This document shows positions 1 to 5,021 of a stretch of DNA of 5,021 nt, piece by piece. Source of the stretch: an uncultured Porticoccus sp. (GTDB taxonomy: Bacteria; Pseudomonadota; Gammaproteobacteria; Pseudomonadales; Porticoccaceae); NCBI GenBank assembly GCA_950063125.1, contig CATLZI010000180.1:1-5021 (forward strand). Direction: 5' to 3'. The notes under the pieces were generated by a model, which was given only the letters and a program-made list of their open reading frames with translations, had not been told where the DNA came from and did not search any database. The translations under genes were made by a program, and so were the position numbers. The stretch's first letter is position 1; every line of letters begins with the position of its first letter.

Positions 1-1358
1 CGTTGAGCAATCAACCCCCCAATAATACCCCTCAGAACATCGCCCATACCGCCACTGGCCATGCCCGGATTGCCGCCAGTACAGACCGCCACTGGCAGCC
101 CCGGGTCAAGGCAAACCAGTGAACCAGCCCCTTTCAGGACAACCGCACATTGAAATGTTTGCTGTAGAGCACGCACAGCGGCAAACCGGTCGGCCTCCAC
201 AGCCTCCACAGTGATACCCAGCAACCTCGCGGCCTCACCCGGATGAGGGGTAATTATCCAGTTTGATGGCAAATGGCCTGAAGTCAGTCGAGCCTCACTG
301 AGGATATTCAATGCGTCGGCATCCAGGACGACCGGCAATGCCGTGTCCAGTACCTGCTGCAATAGTTGCTCGGACCAGGGCGATCGCCCAAGGCCAGGGC
401 CAGCAACCAGTACTGTGGCACGGGCCAGCAGTGGCCGGAGTTGTTGTCCTGAGGTCACCGCTCGCACCATCAACTCGGGACGACGCGCCAATAGCGCTGC
501 AACATGTTCGGGTTGGGTTGCAACACTCACCAGTCCGGCCCCCACCCTTAATGCAGCCTCTGCGGCCATGCTTGCCGCCCCACCAAAACCCCGATCACCG
601 CCAATAATCAGTACATGACCAAAAGCTCCCTTGTGAGCGTCACGTCGGCGGGGCGCCAGCAAGGTCGACCTCAGAGGATCCAGCTCCAGGCGATAAGCCG
701 TGTGAGGCTCTGCCGCCAGAATCTGCTCGGAAACACGCAAATCACTATAAACCAGCTCTCCACAGAGGGCCGGCCCCCGGCCGGTAAAAAGCCCCTGTTT
801 CAGAGCGATAAAAGTGACCGTAAGATTTGCTTCCACAGCAGGCCCGTTGGCAGCACCCGTATTCGCACTCAGGCCCGAGGGAATATCCACCGAGACAACC
901 GGCAAACCACTGTGGTTGATTAATCGGATAGCCTGAGCATAGGGCTCGCGAACTTCACCGGAAAACCCGGTGCCCAGCAGTGCATCCACAATCACACCCG
1001 CCGACAGATCCAGGCAATCACTGAACGGGACCATCGGCACACCCGCATCACGGGCATATTCAAACGCTGTACGTGCATCACCGCGGAGTTTTCCGGGCGA
1101 GCACATCTGAATCACCCGAACAGGCAGCTGACCCTCGGCCGCCAGCGCCGCCACGATATAGCCGTCACCACCGTTGTTTCCCGCACCACAGAACACCGTC
1201 AACGGCATTCCCGGCCAGTGACTGAGAATTTTCTGGAACGCGGCATAACCCGCCCGCTTCATCAATTTGATGCCGGGGGTACCGTTCCGGATGGCAGCCT
1301 GATCCAGTTGGCGAGCTTGCTCGGTGGTAAACAATGACACTGGCAAATTCTGGTACAT
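1..1358 (-). CDS. nnr: Bifunctional NAD(P)HX epimerase/dehydratase, 3'-truncated by window edge
   Basis: Repairs hydrated NADH and NADPH: the N-terminal domain (NnrE, YjeF_N) epimerises R- and S-NAD(P)HX, and the C-terminal domain (NnrD, ribokinase-like) dehydrates the S form, using ADP in bacteria. I translated this frame by hand from ATG 1358; 452 codons are present with no stop or frameshift. The epimerase domain covers about residues 8-215, with GAGNNGGDGY at 58-67, DALLGTG at 125-131 and VDIPSGL at 157-163. The dehydratase domain starts at HKGAFGHVLIIGG (242-254) and has AGPGLG (319-324), VLDADALN (344-351), TPHPGEAARLL (370-380) and the nucleotide-binding GNPGMASGGMGDVLRG (429-444), where D440 is the expected catalytic Asp. 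E. coli Nnr is about 515 residues, so roughly 50-60 C-terminal residues lie beyond position 1. The start is placed by the family N-terminus and lies downstream of a TATAAT; no clear Shine-Dalgarno is visible. In related genomes tsaE usually follows. Identity is secure. Confidence 0.96.
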   Translation of the reverse strand, partial: MYQNLPVSLFTTEQARQLDQAAIRNGTPGIKLMKRAGYAAFQKILSHWPGMPLTVFCGAGNNGGDGYIVAALAAEGQLPVRVIQMCSPGKLRGDARTAFEYARDAGVPMVPFSDCLDLSAGVIVDALLGTGFSGEVREPYAQAIRLINHSGLPVVSVDIPSGLSANTGAANGPAVEANLTVTFIALKQGLFTGRGPALCGELVYSDLRVSEQILAAEPHTAYRLELDPLRSTLLAPRRRDAHKGAFGHVLIIGGDRGFGGAASMAAEAALRVGAGLVSVATQPEHVAALLARRPELMVRAVTSGQQLRPLLARATVLVAGPGLGRSPWSEQLLQQVLDTALPVVLDADALNILSEARLTSGHLPSNWIITPHPGEAARLLGITVEAVEADRFAAVRALQQTFQCAVVLKGAGSLVCLDPGLPVAVCTGGNPGMASGGMGDVLRGIIGGLIAQ

Positions 1359-1361
1359 AAA
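1334..1361 (+). promoter_or_regulatory. Weak candidate promoter for queG
   Basis: ATGACA (1334-1339, five of six matches to TTGACA) is separated by 16 bp from CATAAA (1356-1361, four of six matches to TATAAT). It would start transcription near 1368, about 55 nt before the queG ATG. It overlaps the first codons of the divergent nnr gene. A TATACG at 1394-1399 is an alternative -10 without a convincing -35. This is a guess from consensus matching only. Confidence 0.2.
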
Positions 1362-1391
1362 ATACCGATTATCCCGAGAATATCTGGCAAA

Positions 1392-1397
1392 ATTATA
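1392..1397 (-). promoter_or_regulatory. Candidate -10 element for nnr
   Basis: On the minus strand this reads TATAAT, a perfect sigma-70 -10 hexamer, 34 nt upstream of the nnr ATG. Transcription would start near 1385 and give a leader of about 27 nt. No good -35 is seen at 16-18 bp spacing. A TTGACG on the same strand (1403-1398) directly abuts the -10 and cannot serve as its -35. Seen directly: the hexamer and its position. Promoter activity is inferred. Confidence 0.5.
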
Positions 1398-1423
1398 CGT
1401 CAACTCACCACGGCCGTTCGACT

Positions 1424-2536
1424 ATGTGCAGTGAAACACCCGAGATCGATTACACACAACTTGCCCTGGACATAAAAGACTGGGGCAGACAGCTCGGTTT
1501 TCAGCAAGTGGCGATCACCGACACCGACTTATCGGAAACCGGACACCAGCTGAATGACTGGCTTGCGGCGGGCCACCAGGGAGAGATGCGCTGGATGAGT
1601 GAGCACGGTGAAAAGCGCTATCACCCGGAACAGTTACTTCCAGGCACGCTTCGTGTGATCACGGTCAGAATGGACTACCTGACCGATAACAGCAATATGA
1701 TCGCGACGCTGAAAGATGAGAGCAAAGCCTACATCTCCCGATACGCCCTGGGCCGCGACTACCACAAACTGATCCGCAATCGGCTGACAACGCTCACTAA
1801 AGAGATCGAGAAAGCCGTACCGGGAGCCGTGGTACAACGCCCCTTTGTCGATAGTGCGCCAGTTATGGAAAAACCCCTCGCCGTGAAAGCCGGATTAGGC
1901 TGGATGGGCAAACACACTCTGGTGATTAACAGCCAGGCCGGCTCCTGGTTTTTTCTTGGGGAAATCTATACCAGTCTGCCGCTACCGGTGGACCAATCCA
2001 GCGAGGCAGATCAATGTGGGGAGTGCCAGGCCTGCCTGAAAGTCTGTCCCACCGATGCGTTTCCGGCACCCTATGTACTGGATGCGCGACGCTGTATCTC
2101 CTACCTCACCATAGAGCAGAAAGGCAGCATTCCGGAGGAGTTTCGCGAACCGATGGGCAACCGGGTATTCGGCTGTGACGACTGTCAGGCCGTCTGCCCC
2201 TGGAATAAGGCGGCATCCTTGAGTGACGAGAAAGATTTCATCCCCCGACACAATCTGGACAATCGCGAACTCGCCGAACTGTTTTTGTGGAGTGAACAGG
2301 AGTTTCTCAAGAAGACCGAAGGCTCGGCGATCAGACGCGTAGGTTATCAGGGCTGGCTCAGGAACCTGGCAGTTGGCCTTGGCAACGCCCCCACCTCGGA
2401 GACAGTGGTCAGCGCCCTGCGAAGCCGCGAGTCACATGCCTCCCCTATGGTGAGAGAGCATGTGGAATGGGCGTTGGGACAACATCGGCAACAGAAAAGG
2501 CGCAAACGAAAAATTACCAACACCCTCAACCGCTAG
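1424..2536 (+). CDS. queG: Epoxyqueuosine reductase QueG
   Basis: Cobalamin-dependent iron-sulfur enzyme of the cytoplasm that reduces epoxyqueuosine to queuosine at the wobble base of tRNA Tyr, His, Asn and Asp, the last step of the pathway. The 370-residue product aligns with E. coli QueG (about 379) throughout. The N-terminal cobalamin-binding part includes LGFQQVAITDTDLSE (24-38), SRYALGRDYHK (105-115) and RPFVDSAPVMEKPL (139-152); D143 is the counterpart of the Asp proposed as proton donor. Eight cysteines for two 4Fe-4S clusters are present: C198, C201, C204 and C208 in the CxxCxxCxxxCP motif, C224, and C251, C254 and C258 in CDDCQAVCPW. A HEAT-like tRNA-binding C-terminus follows (about 282-352), then a basic tail (KRRKRK, 358-363). 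ATG 1424 is the only possible start: in-frame TAA lies at 1358-1360 with no ATG, GTG or TTG between. No Shine-Dalgarno is visible. It is divergent from nnr and convergent with orn, as in E. coli. Confidence 0.97.
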   Translation: MCSETPEIDYTQLALDIKDWGRQLGFQQVAITDTDLSETGHQLNDWLAAGHQGEMRWMSEHGEKRYHPEQLLPGTLRVITVRMDYLTDNSNMIATLKDESKAYISRYALGRDYHKLIRNRLTTLTKEIEKAVPGAVVQRPFVDSAPVMEKPLAVKAGLGWMGKHTLVINSQAGSWFFLGEIYTSLPLPVDQSSEADQCGECQACLKVCPTDAFPAPYVLDARRCISYLTIEQKGSIPEEFREPMGNRVFGCDDCQAVCPWNKAASLSDEKDFIPRHNLDNRELAELFLWSEQEFLKKTEGSAIRRVGYQGWLRNLAVGLGNAPTSETVVSALRSRESHASPMVREHVEWALGQHRQQKRRKRKITNTLNR

Positions 2537-2560
2537 AGTGGGCATCTGAATGAGAGCCAG

Positions 2561-2582
2561 ACCTTCCCCCATGACAGAAGGT
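2561..2582. terminator. Weak hairpin between convergent queG and orn
   Basis: ACCTTC (2561-2566) and GAAGGT (2577-2582) form a perfect 6-bp stem with a 10-nt loop, in the 49-bp gap between two facing stop codons. On the plus strand it is followed by GTATTATT, which is only moderately T-rich and overlaps the orn stop region. The position suits a shared terminator for both genes, but the stem is short, has only half G/C pairs and lacks a real U-tract, so it may be inefficient or incidental. Confidence 0.35.
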
Positions 2583-2585
2583 GTA

Positions 2586-3161
2586 TTATTCCGCCTGCGG
2601 CTCCATGATAAAAAAAACATCCCGGTAGTAGGTTAGCTCGGCAATGGAATCCTTGATGTCTGCCATGGCAAGATGTGAGCTCTGTTTATTGAAGCCTTTC
2701 ATCAACTCAGGTCGCCAGCGCCTGATGATCTCCTTCACACTGCTGACATCCAGATTGCGATAGTGGAAAAAGGCCTCCAGCGAGGGCATCTGTCTCGCCA
2801 GAAAACGGCGATCCTGACAGATAGAATTGCCACACATCGGTGATTGCCGCTCATCCACAAACTGTTTCAAAAAGGCAATGGTCGCCTGCTCCGCCTCTGC
2901 CAGCGTCGTTGTACTGTTGCGCACCCGTTCTACCAGACCCGATTGGCCATGCTGGCGTGTATTCCATTCATCCATTCCCGCCAGCATGGCTTCCGGTTGA
3001 TGAATGGCCATCACCGGGCCCTCTGCCAGAACATTCAGGTCCTTGTCGGTAACGAGCGTAGCGATCTCGATAATCGCTTCTGTCTCGGTATCAAGTCCCG
3101 TCATTTCGAGATCTATCCAGATCAGATTGAGGGGGTGTCTGGCTGTAGTCATATCATTCAT
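2586..3161 (-). CDS. orn: Oligoribonuclease (3'-5' exoribonuclease, DEDDh family)
   Basis: Cytoplasmic exonuclease that degrades 2-5-nt RNA fragments, chiefly dinucleotides, to mononucleotides. It finishes mRNA decay and clears pGpG made during cyclic-di-GMP breakdown; it is essential in E. coli. The 191-residue product matches E. coli Orn (181) from [14 protein letters not shown] (11-24) onward. All DEDDh residues are present: D17 and E19 in WIDLEMTG, D117 in [12 protein letters not shown]163 and D168 in HLAMADI. C115 stands where E. coli has Gly, and the C-terminus runs about ten residues longer. Two starts are possible: ATG 3161, which overlaps the upstream channel gene by 8 nt, and ATG 3152 (Met4), 1 nt beyond that gene's stop. 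Both suit translational coupling; only a weak AAAAGAAAAG stretch precedes them. The coding sequence contains interlocked inverted repeats at 2946-3007. No separate promoter was recognised, so it is probably expressed with the channel gene. Confidence 0.97.
   Translation of the reverse strand: MNDMTTARHPLNLIWIDLEMTGLDTETEAIIEIATLVTDKDLNVLAEGPVMAIHQPEAMLAGMDEWNTRQHGQSGLVERVRNSTTTLAEAEQATIAFLKQFVDERQSPMCGNSICQDRRFLARQMPSLEAFFHYRNLDVSSVKEIIRRWRPELMKGFNKQSSHLAMADIKDSIAELTYYRDVFFIMEPQAE
2946..3007 (-). other. Interlocked inverted repeats inside orn (possible mRNA pseudoknot)
   Basis: In the orn mRNA sense, GCCATGCTGGCG (2990-2979) pairs perfectly with CGCCAGCATGGC (2957-2946): a 12-bp stem around a 21-nt loop. 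Within that loop GATGAATGG (2972-2964) is perfectly complementary to CCATTCATC (3007-2999), which lies just upstream of the first stem. The order of arms is A, B, A', B', the topology of an H-type pseudoknot with linkers of 8, 6 and 6 nt. A third pairing, GGCCAT (3011-3006) with ATGGCC (2950-2945), could compete. The repeats are seen directly. Folding and function are inferred, and the region also encodes ordinary conserved Orn sequence (about codons 52-72). Confidence 0.5.
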
Positions 3162-4245
3162 TAGGCTTTTCTTTTGCTATGCGGATTATATTGTCAAGAT
3201 GCACGAGACGCTCCTCGCTGCGGCTGATTTCGGCATTGAGCTGGTTCGCTTCCGATTCACCCGAGCCTGGGAGCTGCCCTTTCAGCGTCTTGATCCTTTC
3301 TGTTGTCTCCTGAATTTCATGCTCCAGGGTTCCGATCTTCTCTGCGCGATCGGCTTTGTCAAAAATAATGGCTTCCGGTGCTGTCTCCGGTGGTTCAACA
3401 GAGACGGCCTGCCTGCCAGGCGCCATAAACCTTTCGCCATTATTGAACTGACGCTGATTCATAAATGCCGGGGATACAATCTCGATACCGGCACCGTGAA
3501 GTTTATCCAACACCTCGCGACGCAATCTGCTTCGCACCGTCAACAGGTGCTTTACCTCTGCATAGTAACCGGAAATTCGGTAGCTGACGGAAAAGTCGCC
3601 AAGTGCCCGAATCTGCATAAACGGTTCCTCCAGCTCTGCTGCCAGCGCCGCTTCTTTGAGCAGGGGCTCAATTTTATAATGGGGAATATCGTAGCCCAGC
3701 GACAGATCACAGGAAATGATGGTACCAGAAGAACGAATGACAATGACCGGGTTCGCCGCCAGAAACAGGTTTGGCAAAGTAATCAAGTCACGGTCTTCGG
3801 ACTGTATTTCAGTATGAAACAAGCCCCGCTCAGTAACGCGGCCAAAATGCTCGCCGGCGCGAATAAAGTCGCCGTGATGAAAGCTTTTTACTGCCCTGAG
3901 CATCAATCCGGCCATGGCATTGGCGACAAAGGTCGTCGATGAGATGGCCACCACAACGGACAACAGCAGCCCCAGCAGGCTCAGCAGGTCGCCACGGGTG
4001 GATTCACTGACGGGTAACGCCAGGATAATAACCACCAGTGCCAGCGCCGTCAGCGCCAACATGGTCACCTGACCGGGAAGTTTCGACTCAGTGGACAAAC
4101 CCGCGCGACGCAACAGTAGCCAGTTGGCGAGCCACAGTCCCAATATTACGATAATCAGGGCCACCAGCAACGGGATAAAACCCGCCAGTGACTGGTAAAT
4201 TTCCTGAAAATCAATCATCTCTGGTGCCTGTCCCCGGTTGAACAT
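3154..4245 (-). CDS. MscS-family mechanosensitive ion channel with C-terminal coiled coil
   Basis: Inner-membrane channel of the small-conductance mechanosensitive family, expected to open under membrane tension and release solutes on osmotic downshock. The 363 residues show three hydrophobic segments, about 20-45, 60-79 and 87-118, the last being the pore helix TM3. The MscS beta-domain signature follows: [17 protein letters not shown] (125-141), then [17 protein letters not shown] (151-167) with the typical Pro-Asn at 158-159. The alpha-beta vestibule domain runs to about 262. Residues 291-358 are charged and helical with a break at PGSG (326-329), suggesting an antiparallel coiled-coil hairpin; E. 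coli MscS (286 residues) has no such extension. ATG 4245 is chosen because GGAGG lies 9 nt upstream; Met10 (4218) is a less likely alternative. It is divergent from rsgA, and its 3' end overlaps orn by 8 nt. The family is secure; the subfamily and ion preference cannot be told. Confidence 0.9.
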   Translation of the reverse strand: MFNRGQAPEMIDFQEIYQSLAGFIPLLVALIIVILGLWLANWLLLRRAGLSTESKLPGQVTMLALTALALVVIILALPVSESTRGDLLSLLGLLLSVVVAISSTTFVANAMAGLMLRAVKSFHHGDFIRAGEHFGRVTERGLFHTEIQSEDRDLITLPNLFLAANPVIVIRSSGTIISCDLSLGYDIPHYKIEPLLKEAALAAELEEPFMQIRALGDFSVSYRISGYYAEVKHLLTVRSRLRREVLDKLHGAGIEIVSPAFMNQRQFNNGERFMAPGRQAVSVEPPETAPEAIIFDKADRAEKIGTLEHEIQETTERIKTLKGQLPGSGESEANQLNAEISRSEERLVHLDNIIRIAKEKPNE

Positions 4246-4254
4246 ATGCTATAT

Positions 4255-4259
4255 CCTCC
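4255..4259 (-). promoter_or_regulatory. Shine-Dalgarno of the MscS-like gene
   Basis: Minus-strand GGAGG lies 9 nt before ATG 4245. This is the strongest ribosome-binding match on that strand here and favours 4245 over the in-frame ATG at 4218. I could not identify a convincing promoter for this gene; it may lie within the start of rsgA. Confidence 0.7.
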
Positions 4260-4296
4260 CGGGCAACTAAGCCAGCCACTGCGGCTATCCGGGCAA
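4259..4296 (+). repeat. 8-bp direct repeat in the divergent channel/rsgA gap
   Basis: CCGGGCAA occurs at 4259-4266 and again at 4289-4296, with starts 30 bp apart, so both copies face the same side of the helix at about three turns. The first copy overlaps the minus-strand Shine-Dalgarno of the channel gene and the second ends just before that of rsgA. A small AGCC/GGCT stem (4274-4277 with 4283-4286) lies between them. This could be a regulator site or chance. The 65-bp gap shows no convincing -35/-10 pair on either strand. Confidence 0.3.
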
Positions 4297-4299
4297 GAA

Positions 4300-4305
4300 A
4301 AGGAG
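4300..4305 (+). promoter_or_regulatory. Shine-Dalgarno that sets the TTG start of rsgA
   Basis: AAGGAG lies 5 nt before TTG 4311. The close match at good spacing is the main reason for accepting the non-ATG start; the other is that the following residues match the RsgA N-terminus. Confidence 0.8.
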
Positions 4306-4310
4306 AAGTA

Positions 4311-5021
4311 TTGTCCAAGCGTCATTTAACCAAGCAACAGCGCCGCCGAATATTGGAAAACCAGCGTCGAGCACAATCGTCCACTGACAGACCGGGTTCA
4401 CCGGAGAGTCAGACGACTACGGATGGCCTTGGTCCAGAACAAACCGGCAGAATTACTGCGTGTTATGGCAACCGGGTATTAGTGGAATCCGACGAGCACA
4501 AAGGCGAGGTACACCGCTGTTATTTGCGCGCCAATCTGCCCTCCATTGTCACCGGAGACCGGGTCACCTGGCAGCACGGAGCGTCTAATGGCGTGGTGGT
4601 GGCCATCAGCCCCCGCAGCTCTGAACTTTGTCGACCCGACAACCGCGGCAAACTGCGACCGGTTGCGGCCAATATCGATTGCATTGCTGTTGTCATCGCC
4701 CCATTTCCTGAACCCCATACCAACCTGATAGATCGTTACCTGGTCGCTGCTGAACGCCAGGGCATTCAACCCATCCTGATTCTGAATAAAAGTGACCTGA
4801 TTGCCAAGGATCAGCAAAAAACGCTGGTCAGTCTGATGGATGATTACAGAAAACTGGGGTATTACTGTCTGCAAGTATCGGCTTTTACCGGAAGTGGTAT
4901 TGACGAACTCACAGACTATTTGAGTACCCGCACCAGTGTCTTTGTCGGGCAATCGGGCGTGGGCAAATCTTCATTGCTGAACAGAATCGCCCCTGAAGCA
5001 GAAGCGGCTGTGGGAGCGCTA
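4311..5021 (+). CDS. rsgA: Ribosome small-subunit-dependent GTPase RsgA, 5' part only
   Basis: Cytoplasmic GTPase that binds the 30S subunit late in maturation, checks the decoding centre and releases RbfA; its GTPase activity is stimulated by the 30S subunit. I translated 237 codons by hand from TTG 4311 to the window edge, with no interruption. The N-terminus SKRHLTKQQRRR resembles the basic start of E. coli RsgA. An OB-fold domain spans about 45-100 (TGRI, VHRCYLRANLPSIVTGDRVTW). The circularly permuted GTPase order is evident: G4 NKSD (159-162) and G5-like VSAFTG (189-194) precede the G1 P-loop GQSGVGKSS (213-221). G2, G3 and the C-terminal zinc-binding domain lie past 5021, so about a third of the protein is missing. 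TTG is supported by AAGGAG at 5-nt spacing. It reads away from the MscS-like gene across a 65-bp gap; in E. coli its divergent neighbour is orn. Confidence 0.96.
   Translation, partial: MSKRHLTKQQRRRILENQRRAQSSTDRPGSPESQTTTDGLGPEQTGRITACYGNRVLVESDEHKGEVHRCYLRANLPSIVTGDRVTWQHGASNGVVVAISPRSSELCRPDNRGKLRPVAANIDCIAVVIAPFPEPHTNLIDRYLVAAERQGIQPILILNKSDLIAKDQQKTLVSLMDDYRKLGYYCLQVSAFTGSGIDELTDYLSTRTSVFVGQSGVGKSSLLNRIAPEAEAAVGAL

Noticed and set aside
770..784. GC-rich hairpin CCGGCC-CCC-GGCCGG followed on the plus strand by TAAAAA
   Set aside because: It lies inside nnr and codes for ordinary residues. On the transcribed (minus) sense the T-run comes before the stem rather than after it, and on the plus strand the following run is A rather than T, so it is not a terminator in either direction.
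311..923. Three plus-strand open frames of 91-102 codons opposite nnr
   Set aside because: They overlap each other and lie wholly within the antisense of nnr, whose frame carries NnrE and NnrD motifs. The translations are low-complexity, rich in Pro, Arg and Ala.
1392..1403. TTGACG directly joined to TATAAT on the minus strand, looking like a -35/-10 pair
   Set aside because: The spacing is zero. A sigma-70 -35 needs about 17 bp, so only the TATAAT was kept as a candidate element.
1982..2251. An 89-codon minus-strand open frame inside queG
   Set aside because: Codon-aligned antisense of the cysteine-cluster region of queG, with no family features of its own.
2537..2585. Possible tRNA genes between queG and orn, as in E. 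coli
   Set aside because: The gap is 49 bp, too short for a tRNA, and has no T-loop or anticodon-arm pattern.
3004..3942. A 312-codon open frame on the plus strand opposite the channel gene and the start of orn
   Set aside because: It is codon-aligned with the channel gene in antisense, so it stays open simply because the channel gene avoids TTA, CTA and TCA codons. Its translation has no recognisable domain, it crosses two well-identified genes, and no ribosome-binding site supports it.
4479..4952. A 157-codon open frame on the minus strand opposite rsgA
   Set aside because: Codon-aligned antisense shadow of rsgA; the plus-strand frame has clear GTPase motifs and this one has none.

Overview
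The window looks like an ordinary chromosomal housekeeping segment of a gammaproteobacterium. Base composition is moderate (by eye about half to mid-50s percent GC), the coding regions are closely packed, and the proteins match their Escherichia coli counterparts along their length. The order and orientation nnr(-) queG(+) orn(-) rsgA(+) is that of the E. coli rsgA-orn-queG-nnr region. This supports Gammaproteobacteria, but I cannot name a genus.

Left to right: (1) 1-1358, minus strand, Nnr, the bifunctional NAD(P)HX repair enzyme, with its C-terminus cut off by the window edge. (2) 1359-1423, a 65-bp divergent gap with a perfect TATAAT facing nnr. (3) 1424-2536, plus strand, QueG, the epoxyqueuosine reductase. 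(4) 2537-2585, a short convergent gap holding a weak hairpin. (5) 2586-3161, minus strand, Orn, the oligoribonuclease. (6) 3154-4245, minus strand, an MscS-type mechanosensitive channel whose stop region overlaps the orn start by 8 nt. (7) 4246-4310, a second 65-bp divergent gap with an 8-bp direct repeat and Shine-Dalgarno sequences for both neighbours. (8) 4311-5021, plus strand, the first 237 codons of RsgA, with a TTG start. The longest non-coding stretch is 65 bp. I saw no tRNA, rRNA, insertion sequence, CRISPR array or phage gene.

Functionally the genes are loosely linked. RsgA (30S maturation GTPase), QueG (last step of queuosine synthesis in tRNA) and Orn (final step of RNA decay and pGpG clearance) are RNA or translation functions. 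Nnr is metabolite repair. The MscS-like channel is the odd member: it sits between rsgA and orn, where E. coli has no gene, and appears to be transcribed and translationally coupled with orn.

I found no new multi-gene system. The most unexpected signal is inside the orn coding sequence: a perfect 12-bp inverted repeat interlocked with a perfect 9-bp inverted repeat, giving H-type pseudoknot topology in the mRNA. The unusual C-terminal coiled coil and the pore-helix sequence of the channel come next.
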